Positions 12,901 to 27,900 are shown, numbered from the stretch's first letter. The stretch: DNA of 64,000 bases from Notospermus geniculatus (GCA_002633025.1 NMRB01000278.1:99570-163569), one strand, 5' to 3'. Program-made: numbers and translations. The notes: generated by a model not told the origin, from the sequence alone.

Positions 12901-15900
12901 AAGCTTAAAGCTTCATTGCCGTTATTTTTACCGTTTTATACTTCATTCTTTGGTTCCGTTCCGGTGAAACGTTTTGAGCGTTCCCCATCTGCGAGTGTTC
13001 CACTGCTATTGTCCGACGGAATAAGCCGCGACTCGACAATGGAGGACACACAGAGAAGCGTGTCGATCTATCTGCCAGTATTTCCAGAACAATAGGGGGA
13101 ACACTGACACACGGAAACACTGCAAAACTTTACACCGGTTTTAGGTTCATGCCGCATTTTCATTTCTGTTCGGTTCCGTCAAAAATAACTATTCCGTTCC
13201 GCTGATAATAACTACCCCTATACACTCTGGCCTATAGAAACACGAAGATGCAGATAACCTGAATATGGAGATCATCTTCCGTTAGTTTCACTCCTCCCTC
13301 TTCGGTAGGCAGCGCATCAATGATTTCTTTGCGAATGTCTTCATTGCTTCGTCCATCATCGATCTGTGGTATCTTCCCGATGTACCTGTACAACTTCCGA
13401 TTGAGAACATCGGTCAAAATCTTTTTCGATTCTTTCAGTTGGGGTTTAGGTGAATGCAGGATTTTTTCGAAGACGCGATCGGTGAGCTGAATAAATGCCT
13501 CCATGTCTTCCATTGCCTCCGAGATACGGTACGTCTTCCTGCCGACAACCAAATGAATTCCGTGATAATGACGACATGAATGATTGATGGATGTCGATTT
13601 GTAACAACAAAAGAAAGATATCCAGATTTGCAGTACGGAACATAAAGGCCGAACTGCATTAACAAAAACACCAGCGCCGCAGTATGGTAGTCTACAGAAG
13701 TGCGAACCGCCTTCGAAGTACCTCCAGAACATGATAGAACTGGCCTGCTGGCGGCGCCACTGTATTCAATCTCAGCCTTTCAATCGAGACACGTCAGGAG
13801 ATAGCGTCCAAGTGACCGAGCCTGATAGACTTAATACCAATCCTTTGGAACGCGTGTACGAGGTTGGTCAGAGTTCTTTAGTGCTTGCACACTGTTTTAA
13901 CAATCTTCACTACAGCTTCTCGCTGTCCCCAATCAGTTCTTTCTGATTAACTTTTTCGACTTTGTAACGATTTAACCCTCCTCTAACAACTGGGAATGAT
14001 GATTAGGATACACTCTATTTTCGCATAGATCTTTCCTGTATACTGACCTGATCCAATACCTATTATTATTATTATTTTCATCCATATATTATAGTGCCCT
14101 TCCCAGTATAAATAGAGCTCAAAGGCACTTTACAATGGATTATACAAATAATATAGACTGATAAAAGAAACTGTTTTAAAACGTTTTTATAATGCTGAAC
14201 TAAAACATTATGAAAAGGCAATTCTGAACTACAACATTATGAAAAGACACAATCGATAAAAATAAGTGTTTAAGTAACGAAATGCTGAACTAAAACATTA
14301 TGTGAAGGCAAGTCGATAATGAAATGGTCCATGGACCATGTGCTCACCTGGGTGAACGTACCGGAGAAGCAAATGACAAATGGTAAATTGAAATGTTCCA
14401 GGGTCATGTATCCTCAGTAGATGCACCTGATAAAAATTTGGAGACAATCCAGTTACAGTTCTGGCCTCGTATTCATAGAACTACTTAAGTCTAAGTATGA
14501 CACTTATCCTTTGTTCAACACAAAAGATAAGTATCATACTTAGACTTAAGTAGCTTTATGAATACGGGGCCTGGAGTTACTGGATTTTGAGCTTTGGTTT
14601 TGGCCACCTGGTGGCCAAGCGGAGAATCGAATTGGACCGAAAAGTGGTGTCATAGGTCACCTGACATAGGCGTGTATATGTACCAAGTTTCAGGTCAATA
14701 GCCCAAGCAGTTATGAAACGCGCCACCAAATGACTAAATTTTGAACTTTGACCTCTGTGACCTTGAAAAGTCGGTCAAATCAAAAAACCCTTACTTACAT
14801 GTATGTCATGCATCCTCATTAGAAGCACCAATGATAAAAATTTGGAGAGGATCCAGTCGTTAGTCATGAGTTACTACACTTTTTGTGTTTTTGGTTTCTG
14901 CCACCTGGCGGCCATGCTAAGGGTCAAATCGGACCGAAACTTGGTGTCATAGGTCATCTGACCTAGGGGTATATATGTACCAAGTTTCAGATCAATAGCT
15001 CCAGCGGTTACGAAACGTGCCCTGCTAACGGAATACGACGGACGACGACGGACGCTGACCGACGACAAGAGCTCACCCCAGGTGAGCTAAAAATTGGTTC
15101 CACAACTTGGGGGCGCTTACATAGAAGGAGCGCTCGCCTGCTTTGGTTCTATACTTTGGAACGACCAGCCGGTGCTGATCCATCGAGCGAAGTCAGCGAC
15201 TTGGATGATAGCGTGATACCATTGCAGACATGACATATCTCGGAGCCAGGTTGCGAACTGCCCTGAAGGTATGAACTAATAGTGGGGCAGATATGTGAAA
15301 TATTATGTTCACTTCCGGCAGAAAGTGCACAAATTTGCATACACTGTACAGGGGTATTTTTGTGCGTAGAATCCAAAAATTGCCGGATCCAGGAGGTCTG
15401 AGCAATGGGTCGGCCGCCATCTTGAATTATCAAAATGGCCACCACGGTGAGAGGTTGGAAGTCACTTAGCTAGCTTCCAAAGCACTCACGTCAGTGAAAT
15501 TTGGTATAGAGGGGTATTTTGGTGTGCTGAGTTCAAAAATTACCGGATCCAAAGGGTTTGACTAATGACTCGGCCGCCATTTTGAATTTTCAAAATGGCC
15601 ACCACAGTGAGAGGTTGGAAGTCACTTAGCTAGCTTCCAAAGCACTCACGTCAATGAAATTTGGTATAGAGGGGTATTTTGGTGTGCTGAGTTCAAAAAT
15701 TGCCGGATCCAAGAGGTTTGACTAATGATTCGGCCGCCATTTTGAATTTTCAAAATGGTCGCCACAGTGAGAGGTTGGAAGTCACTTAGCTAGCTTTCAA
15801 AGCACTCACGTCAATGAAATTTGGTATAGAGGGGTATTTTGGTGTGCTAAGTTCCAAAATTCCCGGATCCAAGAGGTTTGACTAATGATTTGGCCGCCAT

Positions 15901-18900
15901 TTTGAATTTTCAAAATGGCCGCCACAGTGAGAGGTTGGAAGTCACTTTGCTAGCTTCCAAAGCACTCACGTCAATGAAATTTGGTACAGAGGTATGTTGG
16001 TGTGCTGAGTTCAAAAATTGCTGGATCCAAGAGGTTTGACCAATGGGTTGGCCGCCATTTTAAATTTTCAAAATGGCCACCACGATAAGAGGTAAACACC
16101 AGATGGCTGATGTCAGTACTCGTTCTACATCACCATGGAGGAATTATTCCTCCAAGATCAGGGAAATACTATTATATCAATGAGAGTTTGAATCTCCCGC
16201 CGTTTGGTAACTGTCCTATATAACTCAAGAACGTAATGAAAGCGAACAAGGCTAAACAAATCAAAACTACACTCCAGGTAGAGCTGATCGGGGGCCATAT
16301 TTATGAAGCCTTCGCAACTTTGCGTTCACGCAAATCTACTGTAAAGTCTGCCGCACATTGAAGCTACCTGCTGAGCAAAACGTCATTCGAGACCGTTTGC
16401 GACGTTTTGCTCAGCAGATAGCTCACCGACAAATAGGCACACACGCGAGCTTTCTGCCTCGCGAGGCAAAAAACTCACCGAAATTACGCGCACACGACAG
16501 CTATCTGCTGAGCAAAAAGTCTCGAATGACTTTTTTGCTCAGCAGATAGCGCCAGTCTGCGGCAGGCTTAAAGCCGCACACTATGCACCGCTACTCACTC
16601 CCCAGTTCGGCCGAAATATAGTGCAACCTCATCTACAGGCGTGCGTAGTGTATAGAACCATAGAACCACATATTATAGCATTATCTGCATCGAGGTTTTG
16701 GGAATCCCCTTGGGGAATCCCCAATGCTGTGTGTAGTCTTGCATAGTCTTGCGCAGCCAGCCACACAGTACTGCTACGGTTCCCCAGATTCGAAACAGCG
16801 GCTGGGTGACCGAGACTATGCAGTCAGTGAACAATAGGGCAAGTGCAGCCAAACAATAGATTTGTGTGAATGCAAAGTTGCGAAGGCTTCATAAATATGT
16901 CCCCTGCTCAGTAAGAGGTTCAGATGATCAAATTTGAAAAACCACGTGTCGGTCTGATCCAGTGCGTCTGGCTGTCGGGGCATGTTCTTGTGCCAATACA
17001 GAAACCCTCACAAAGGGCCAGGCGCGATATGCACAAAACATCTTAAGTGTGATTTTTTGAGAATTTCCCAAAGAATTTCCTTAAGTAATCATCCTTAACC
17101 TGAGTGGTATGCACAAAGCATCTTAAGATGAGAATTTTCTTAAAAATCTCCTTAACTTTAAGGTACCTCATCAAGATTCATAAGTGAAAATGTTGTCCCT
17201 ATTTCCAGCAAAAAATACAGAAATTGTGTCTCTTTGACCTATTCAAAGATGTAGAACAGCATCATTTCTTCATAGCTCTTATTATTGTTGGTTACACTGA
17301 AGATAATGAAGTGAGAGGGTGGTACGGGTACCAATGATAATTCGGGACAGTGAAAATCCTTTTGATTTTGGCTTGGGTGAGGGGATTTCACTTTGATGGA
17401 ACGGGAATACTCTTCATTTAATATCAATCTTCTTGCTGCAGATAGATTGACAGAAGCCACGTAGTTCCTGCCTTACTAAGAGAAATCCTACTGAGTTGAG
17501 AAAATTCCGATTACTTATGAAAATCCTTAACGTGTGCAACCATGTGCTCTTGAAGCAGGGATTCCCTAGGCATTCCCAGTGTGAGCTATTGTAAGAGCGA
17601 ATTCTATTGGCTAACGCACGGGCTAAATTTAGCTCTAGGCCTAAGAGAAATCCTACTGAATTGAGGAAATTCCTATTACTTAAGCAAATTCTCAGCTCAG
17701 GAAATTCGTAAGGTGCTTCGTGCATACCACTTGAATGATTTCCTTAGCCAAGAATTATTTTACGAGGTTAAGGATAATCTTACACTTAATATAAGGATTT
17801 TTTGTGCATACGGGGCCTGGAACTTTAGGGGAATGTTTTCGGGATGGATTGGAGACTTGAAGAAAAAAATTTCTGTTTTCTGTTTTACTTTGAAGTCGAG
17901 AAGACCGTTCATGATCCAAATGCATTCCGCCGGCGGGACAGCGCACAGGGTCGGGCCGGGGTGCAATTGGCGTTAAGGTGCAGGGGGCAGTGGTTGAAAT
18001 AAATAAAAACCAAATGATAGAAAATATTTTTAATTATTTAGAGCAATTTATTTCTGCTTCGTGGACTTGAAATCGTAATTTGGCAGGTTTTTTGCAGCGT
18101 ATTTTGGAAGCAATTTATCCCATTTTTCAGCACTGCAAATCGTACTGCCTTATTGACGATGTTATTCCCTTACCAATAGGCCTACGAGTAGGCCTATCCC
18201 GTACGGGTTGGCGACTCTCCCATCCCAATTCAAAAGGTGCAGGAACTTCTGCGTTCGAAATTTGTGACTGCCCCCAGACGTGGCCAGCTTGAAAGGCCAC
18301 TCTCTTCACATGCTGAAGCCAGTTACTTCGAGTATCGCGCAGTTAGGTGAAATTCTTCCATCATGTTTGGGGTATAGAGGTACTCCTGGTTCATCAGTAA
18401 GGAGTGCCCTTACATATCTAAAAAGTGATTTCATGTGAAAGAACACCCCTGAAAACACAGGAAAAACGACACCACGGTAATTACCATAGGAATGTGCATT
18501 TTGGACGTAGCCGTTCAGAATGAAACATGGGTTCGCGCACTGTGTCTGGGTAGGGGTGCCCCAAGTTAGCATATACCGAGTAATCTTATGCACTCAACTA
18601 TCCTTTTATGTGAAAGAACAATCCCCAAAACATAGGTAAAGACACCAAGATCACCGGATTCTGGCAAAGGATTTTCAAATTACATCATTTTAAGGAAAAT
18701 AGGTCAAACACCAAATCCCGCTGACTGTGAGTAACAAAATCAAAATTATCAATATATCACTCCATAAAAATGTAGATAGATCCAAAACAAGTAGATTAAA
18801 GTTGGTTTGGTCATTGCATAGTATATCGGGTGTCCCAAAAAAAGTGAACCGCTTTTTTTGACAAGTATTTTCTCAGCGACAGATGGACCGAATTCATTGG

Positions 18901-21900
18901 AATTTTTCACAGAGTAACCTTAGGGTATCATCAACAAGTCTGCAAAATATCTAGGAGATTGGTCGCAAATTATGCGAGCACTGTCAAATTCAAAACAGCA
19001 TGTCAACACCTGCGTGAACGTGATGAAGGTCACATTGCATTAGCTCTGATATTGGATTTTTTGACATGCTGTTTTGAATTTGACAATACTCGCACAATGT
19101 GTGACCGATCTCTTAGATATTTTGCAGACTTGTTGATGATACCCTAAGGTTACTTTGTGAAAATTTCCAATTAATTCGGTTTATCTATCGCTGAGAAAAT
19201 ACTTGTCAAAAAGCGGTTCACTTTTTTTGGGACACCCGATATATTCTAAAAGAATTGTATGCTAAAATGTATCGACCAATGCGCCTGGCGGCCGTCTTTG
19301 TTTTCCATTTTACAACCGGATCCCATGGGAAAAGTGCTTGGATCAGGCAAAATTCGTCATCAGCACACTTGAAAGGTCCAGTATGCACATTTTCACACTT
19401 TCTGCCGGATGTGAACAACTCGGCCATTTTTTGTTACATATCTGATGCCCCACTATAATGCTTTATACCGGATGCGCTGAGCAAAATATATGGTACAATT
19501 GCAAAAAATTCGGCATAAAAAATAATACAACGCTCGTCTGACTTTCAAAAACTCCATTTGGTATGATTGCAAACATGTTGCATATACATTTTATTTCGTT
19601 TGCCATAGTTTCGTTTTTTGAATATATATTTTCATAGAAACGCAATGTACTTGATCTGATCAACAATACATATATGACTCGCGTGATGTGTGTGTGTATT
19701 TGCAGAGAGAATTTATTTAAATGATCACAATAATTATGGCCAAAGGAATAAAATAAGAATTGCCCTAAACGTGTACGTAGTGATATCTGATGACGTTAAT
19801 GTACCGTACTTAAAATGAGTGTTGTATTGGTTTTCAACTTCATCAAGAAGTGATTACTTAGAATGGTGACTGACTTTATACTCTGGTTCAGAAAGACCAT
19901 GATGCCTTCGCCATCTTCGACGCCATCTCTCCATGTTACTCCATCGACCGACTCGGAGTGAATACAGTGGCGCCACCAAATAGGCTGGTAGTCTATCATG
20001 TTCTGGAGGTGCTTTGAAAGTGCCTTATAGTCGTTTGTGTTTCTCTTGACCACCACCGTGGCGTGCTGGTCTTTTTCAAAGCTGGAATCTCCAGTTTTTG
20101 TTCATGCAGTTCAGCTTTAAGGTCTACCGATACACAACCTTTCGCGCCCAAATGGGAGCGACCAGGTGTGTTAGAATTTAATGCCCCCACCCTCCCGATG
20201 TCCCCCTGCATTGTTGGTCACAGGATTAAGGGTCTTGGTCTCTCTAGAGTGCCATAGTGTCGCTTAATCCGTAAATATATTGTTAGGGGACATCACATAT
20301 CGGGGGACATTAGATTCTTTTACACCGGACAAGTCTGTGGTTTCCCCGATTATAGGTTGTTCCTAAATTTATCCAATGACATTTCTTATCTCACCCCATC
20401 CAGGAAACCTACATGGATTGAAATATGGTTTGGTGGAAGCGGTTTCCCCGAGCTTCAATAAATTTTTCAACAGCTTATAGTCACAAGTAGTCAAGAGCTG
20501 CCGTACGTGGGTTATTTAAATACGAATATAACTCGTCTTTTGTATTGTTGAAGGGTGTCCTCACTAAATTGCTCTCATTTCTACACCTTTCGAGATAGGT
20601 ATCTCAAAAATTGTTTTTGCACCGGATACCTTTCATCAGCACGGAGGGCTGTACAGAGGGAGTTTTCAATTAAATGATATCGCAAAAAAATCATTTTTGC
20701 ACCATTTTTGGGGACTAATTATCCAATTAAAGCTAGCACAGGATGAATTTTGGGAAAATCCCTCTGTGCAGCCCTCACGGTAACTTTGATACACCATGGC
20801 TGAGTTCGATTGTAACTTGACAACTTACTCGAGTTGAAAATCTGCCACCGGTTATGAAGTCAAAAAACCAAAATGCGCATGCCTACCGGGTTCCGAATCG
20901 AATTCCAAAATTAGCTGAATCGTTGTTGCTGTCAGTTCAGTACGTGTATTTCCAGTGTGGCCGTTCATATCAATTTTTAGCGGGTGTTTTACATTGACAA
21001 AAATCAGCTCATTACCAACTTTCGCTGTCATTTTCGTTCGGCTGGCCGCAGCTAGGGGTGCTCGCATTCAAGATTGCTGCTCCCACGAAAGCCTCATTCC
21101 TAGGCCTGTCAGATTTGAATGGAATGTTGTCGTAAAGATTATGATCAATATCGGTTACAACGTGCATAATCAACCATGACATGTGGGTAGGCCGAAGTGA
21201 TCAGTGGGACATCAAATTGTACCCGCTATTCCCTTTTATGACCTTACGCAACACCAACACACCACTGATCACTGATACTGATACTGATCACTGATTGATC
21301 ATAATCTTTACCACAGCATTCCATTCAAATCTGACAGCCCTGGATGTGCTGTTCTGTTCTCCCCCCCCCCCNNNNNNNNNNNNNNNNNNNNNNNNNNNNN
21401 NNNNNNNNNNNNNNNNNNNNNNNNNNNNNNNNCACACACACACACTTAAATAGGGGCCCAGAAATGAAGAAAATCACACATTTTATGCAAATATTTCAGC
21501 AAAACCAGTATGTTTAGCAATTTTTTGATGAATGATGAATAATACCATTACTCTCCCAGCACAACAAACATTAGGGAATAATTTCACTGTTTTCATGCTG
21601 ACTTCGGACATTTTGAAAATGCTCTTTGTTTTCCTAATTAATGAAGCTGATGTCGCATTTTTCTTTCATGATTATGTAGTTCACATTATAAAATATTATA
21701 CCTGAAGTTATCATGAAAATCAAACAATTGCAACATAATGAAAAATTAGTTGGGAAAATGGTTCCGAAAGTGAGCAGCACCTTTGGTTGAATGGACCATA
21801 TTTCAACTAAAAAATGGAAGTGGATGGATGTTTTGGAAAAGAATACTTTTCCATAGGATTCTATTGACCAACACCTCTAGTTTAACAAGCCAGGTGAAAT

Positions 21901-24900
21901 AGAACAATTTCGTCTCATACTTTTTGTCAAATTGCATTAGAAAATCATGTATTTCAGCATTCTTCATATTTCTAAAGGCTTCATTATAACACTGGACTAC
22001 TCATTTTCAACAGCAAAAAGGAAGCGTATGAACTATTTCCTTTTGGTTTAAAGTTGATATGTCTGTCTTTGTGGACACCTGAAGATGCCATATCCAGGTG
22101 AAATATTTCATTTCCGTTACCTATGTAACCATAGGAAGGGTTTTTCCTTAGCCGCCTGTACATTGACTGTACACCCTTAGTCAAAAATAAATGCCCAGCG
22201 AATTTTTCGGCATATCTCACTGAATATTTTTCATAGCCACGTTTTCTTTTCATACGCATAATCTAGGGCCACTAGGACACCTTTTAAGACCATAAAACTT
22301 GAAATCACTACACAACTGTGTTTTTGGCAAAAATTTGAAATTTGGCCAAAATGTCATGTTTTTTACTACGCACTTGTTCGGGTTGAAACTGGCACTGTTT
22401 TGAAGCCAGTTTGTTTCTGGACAATTCAATTTTTAAAAATTCAAAATTGAGCAACTTTGTGACGATTTATGATGATTTTTCTGTGGAATAAAATCCCCGC
22501 TATTCCAGTTGACTCCAAGCCACATTTTATCAATACCCCGATCACGTGCCCTAATTCAGTAAGTCCATTGAAGGCCTATTCAAACCGAGCTATTCAAACA
22601 TTTATGTTGATCCCAATAACAGGTTACGCAGGTGTTTATGACTGTCACAAGGCCTGCATAAATGAGAGTTGACCACGATTACACAATGCAACTTACACCG
22701 GTATGACAGTCAACAAGTTGGCCTATTGTGAGAGACACGATTCATGATTTCCAAAGGGACCTATTACTCCATGTCAGTCTCTCCGTTTGTGTTTGAGAGG
22801 CTAATGAATATTCACCACTGGGTAATGCTAAAACCCTGTGCCTTGAGTGCCTGGAACGAATGGCAAGAACTGGGAAAACCTTTTTACAAAATCATCTGTA
22901 ACTTTGCTTTAAATGAGAATTTTAGCATTCCGAAAATTTTCATGTGTCAAGAAACAGATGATTCGGATTGAAACAGCGCCAGTTTCAATCCGAACAAGTG
23001 AGTATTAAAAACATATGATATTTTGGCCAAATTTCAAACTTTTGCCAAAAACACAGTTGTGTAATGATTTCAAGTTTTGTGGTCTTAAAAGGTGTCCCAG
23101 TGGCCCTAGATTATGCGTATAAAAAGAAAACGTGGCTATGAAAAATATTCATTGAGATATGCCGGAAAATTAGCTGGGCATTTATTTGTGACTAAGGGTG
23201 TACATACGCTGGGCATGGCCGTTGTGTCATGGCCGCGCCTGCGCACTGTCGATGGTAGCGAAAGTTGGTAATGGTAATCAGCTGATAGGGTAAATGAAAT
23301 GATGTTTCTTTGATGAAAATAATGACTATTCACCAGTAACGATGAATTTGTAGAGCAACAACCCCTGTTGCCATGGTTGCAGTGTTTATGCCTGGGCCCG
23401 AGTACCCGAAAATGATCAGGCCATCATCATCGCCATTTACTGCATGGTTGTTCCCCCAAACCGAGGGCAAAGTGCTCCTGTTTCTGTCCCCATATAGTTT
23501 TTCGCTACCCTCCACTGTTCGCGGGTTGGTCGGGCCGGGTAGATTCGACGCCATCTTTGTTGCACAGTCAGGCAACTTGGGTAGATTTTGCAATTCGATT
23601 GTAACTCGGGTCGCGCGAGTGCAACTCGAATTACAATCGAAGTCAGCCCATGTGTCCAAAGGCTGGCCTCTCAAACCTAATAGGCTGCAAGTGGCGTCAA
23701 GAATAGTGGAAAATATAGGGGTAGTAATTAACCTTCATTAATTAGTGAAACTGCACTTAATATCATTCGTTGTCTTTTACATGAATCGACAGATAAAAGG
23801 TAGATTCATCATAGAAAGGCAAAAATAGGCCTACCACGATGTTTCCCAATGCCCTCGATTTATGCAACATTGATTTCCATGATCCGAATATTTTCGCTTA
23901 CGTATCGGAGACTTTAATTCCAGTAAACTGCTCGAATGGCATTTTTAGAAACGTTTCAAATTAACTAATCCATTTTTGCTACTCTAGAATTTATTTATCA
24001 CGCCGTTTCTACCAGTGTTCCCTGGTCGTTGTCAAGTGCACAACTGAATCACACTGAATCAACAAGAACCTCAGTGTGATTCAGCTGTACACTTGACAAC
24101 GACCAGGGAACACTAGTAGAAACGTCGTATTAGATAAATTCTAGAACGAGTAGCCAAAAATTGGATTGAGTTATTAACTTCAGTAATTACATATTTAACA
24201 TTTCTTTCAGGAATTGCATGCAACATTTCTTTCAGGAATTGCATTTCTTTCAAGAGTGCATGCAATTCTTTCAGGAATTGCATGCCGTATTCACGTATTT
24301 TCAATGGGGATCCTAGCTACGATAGAGGGCTGCACATCCTTTACCAGGTCCTATAAAATGGACGCCTTTTGTGTGGGAAATTGATCAGGACCTGCATGTC
24401 TCATTCATTTCAATAGTTTTAACCAGGAGTGACACTTATCGAGGCTGTGGGTTATAGTCCTCGTTGTCACAGAATATGAAAGGTAACACTGGGACCTACC
24501 GATTCTTTCCACGAAAGTGCAGGTGGTCATTTGCCTTCAACAGGGCTTCCGTGATCCTGTAGATAAAAAATACTGAGTGGTTAAGACGAAGAATGTTCAC
24601 ATATCTAAAACAATAAGCACAATAAACGCCCGCTGAACCTGCTGTAAACTCTTACCGCAGTTTCAAACCAGTATCCACTACGTTGCCCGCGCTCTGAAAC
24701 TGCTTCAGTTGATGCGATCCTCAAAGTATTACTAATAGACGGCGTTAGTTGTCCAATTCGGGGGAATCCCGCTGGGAATATGCCGCGAGTATGTATATAC
24801 AGTGTACATTTTGTACAAATACGTATAAAGTCGTCTCCGAATTTTGCAAATTTTCGAGCCCAACCGGGGTCTTCCTCAGGCACTTTCTAGTAGAGATCCA

Positions 24901-27900
24901 AGAAGTAAATGAGGTGGATTCCAATGCTGAAGTATTAATACAGAAACACCGAAAATACAAGAAGGTGTGAAAAGTTTAGGTTAGCTGAAGGAGTTGATAC
25001 AAACGCTGAAAAAACAAGAAAGTGTGAAAAGTTTAGGTTTGACTGACAGAAGGAGTTGAGTAGAAACAAGGACCCATTGTTGGGTGCTGGAACTGATTAC
25101 AAAGTGAAGTTTATACAGGGAGAGTCTGTGATTAGTATAGATAGAATGAAGATAATAGAGGCAAAGAAACTGCCACCTATACACTACAATAACCAGAGTA
25201 TGACATCAGAAAAAGATTAATAGGGATAAGGAAAAGTGGGGTAAAAGACTAAGTGAGCGGCTTCTGCAACTCACTGGCCAAAGAAAACAATAGGGAATGG
25301 GCAATAGGAGAACTAGACCTAAAACCAGAATTAGAAGCCACATGAACCTAACCTGGGGGGGGGGGGGGANGAAGCCACATGAACCTAACCTGGGGGGGGG
25401 GATAGGTACGCCTAATAAGGGGGGAAAGAGAAGAGAATTCAATGCCAAACGGAAGGGACCTAATAGTCCGGCCGAAGGGTAAAAAAACAGCAAAATTGTG
25501 CAAATCGGTATAAAAGCACCAAATTTGGAACATAGATACTTTGATACATGCAGATCAATTTCAGGACGGGTGACACGTGGAAAGTGCCCCCTGGCGGCCA
25601 CAACGTTGAATTTCAAAATGGCCGCCAGCCCTTGGAGGGGTTTTTCTTTTATTACTCAAGTTCTAATGCACATAAGAAGATAATTTAAACGCCTAGCCCT
25701 ACGTTTTTGGGTATGACCAATCAGGTGAGACCATCAATGATGACGTCACATGGCCGCCATATTGGATTCCAAGATGACCGCCCTCCAAACTACGAGTTTA
25801 GTTTTCTGTATGGCCCATTTTCCCCAAGTTAGAATAATGGGGTGAAGCCCAAATTTATTTTGGAGACATTTTTTGGTCCATTTTTTAATAATTGGATGAG
25901 TGCCAGGAAAATGACGCCCCCTTGTGGCCGCCATCTTGAATCGGCCATTTTGGGCTATATAGTGGATATGGGTAAAACTAGGGACAAGCTTACTACCTAT
26001 TAACCTACCAGGTAAACATTACCTCCAATAATAAGGAAGGCGCCTGAGAATACCCACGGATAGGTAATATTGTCCCGGCGCTTTTGAGCAAATATTACCC
26101 TTTTCTGTGGTAAAATCGAAATTGCCGATAGCATTGGTAAAATTTACCCGCGGGGACTATTCCATTTTTTACAGTGTGGGTCCTTGTTTCTCCTCAACTC
26201 CTTCAGTCAAACCTAAACTTTTCACTCTTTCTCGTTTTTACAGCGTTTTTGTACCAACTCCTTCAGTCAACCTAAACTTTTCACACCTGCTTGTTTTTTC
26301 AGTGTTTCTGTATTAATACTTCAGATCCATAATATTGGAATCCACCACATCTACTTCTGGGACGTTTACTCACAAGTGCCCGAGGGAGAAAATTTGCGAA
26401 ATTCGGAATTTGCGAAATTCGTGTGTCGTTCCTTGAGCTCTATGTTGGATACATTTTGTATACGTATCTTGGCCAATTAGAAAGTGTGTTACGGCGGTGT
26501 GTCGGTTAAACCTATGGTGATGGCTTGGGTTTGGATCCCTCGTCAAACAGCGGATCCTATTGATGACCCTTCACTTTTGGCGCCAATCATGCTAGTGTTT
26601 AGTGTAAACTAGCTCTTTCCCGCACTTGCCCTTGCCATTTTGGCGAGGCAGTGCACAGGGTCTGTCTCATCAAAGAACGTTAGGGACGGACAGGAACCTA
26701 AATCAACATTTGCATTCCATGTTCTGAAATGGAGGCCGGCCATATAACAATGATCTTTGCACTGAATAATTGAATTCAATGGCAGTATTACGATAAGTTA
26801 GACGCCTATTGGAAATGGTCAATAAAGATCATTCCTTTGTCCGAAATTGAACTGATTATTTGATAACTATAGGGCCGTTTACACGACCAAGCCGATCCGA
26901 TTCAATCCAATCGACCCGCATTCTGGACCGGATGTGTTCCAAGTGTTTGGGTAGCGTTTATATACGCATGTTAATCTGGTCACATTCCGACTTCAACTTA
27001 CCCTTGTGGAACTCTCCACAGTGAGCGCGGTCAGTGGAGGAAGAAAAACCATATCGATGCGCATGCGCGCGGGTGAATGAATCCGGATTCAGGTCTCATT
27101 TGCGTTTAGACGATAATTTTAGTCTGGTCGTATGTGGTTCAATGCGGCCGAATGTGGATTCGGGACCAGCAAAATCGGTGGTTCATTTTAAATCCACATT
27201 GGACCACATTGGGTAGCGTTTACACGCAACAGTTTTGAACCACAATCGGATTCGATCGGATCGTATGTGGATTTTTGCCTGTCGTCTAAACGGCCCTATT
27301 GCTTGGTTTGTCTTGGCGAACAGTAGACGTGTAAGGAAATGATCATGGCCTCACGCTACTTTCACCATGGAGACAATTAGGGCCGTATGCTCGGGTCGGA
27401 CTTCAGCCACACTTTCATTGGCTTTCATTGAAGTCTGACTTTTCTTGATGCATCAAGCAAAGAGAAAGTCTAACTATACTAACTATACTTTAGGCTAAAG
27501 TCTGACCCGTGCATAGGCCTACGGCCCTTAGGATGCGCTTGTTCTCTGCTCCGCCGCACATAGGCCTACCACCGCCACCAATGCTGCTTACACCAGCATT
27601 TCAGAATTTAGAAGTGCGTCCTCCGCCTCCGTTGCCTCCACGACTTGATTCTCACCAATCAACCAAATGGTCCATACGGCGGTACCCATCCCGTAGAAGG
27701 GTCATCTCCTCCACGCCAACAATCACCCTATCACCCATTCTTCGACAATCAGTTCACCTCGACAACTTTTTACTGTCACTCAGCCACAGACAAACAATGG
27801 ACCGGTTTCTTTGGCCTAATAACTGCTCAGGTAATACAAAGACACTCAATTTGGTCAATACCAGGGCCCATATTCACAAAACCGTGCTAGGCTTAGTTGG

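Larger units (their letters stand above)
12369..13210. mobile_element. Fold-back element carrying two nested MITEs
   Basis: The outer arms (12369-12433 and 13147-13210) share GGAACGGAATAGTTATTTTT and CAGAAATGAAAATGCGG in inverted form. Nested inside are a hairpin at 12441-12581 (AGCTGCGTTTACC and complement) and a GGTGTAA-type MITE at 12963-13136. The whole cluster sits in the 1.7-kb intron between exons 9 and 10. Confidence 0.8.
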
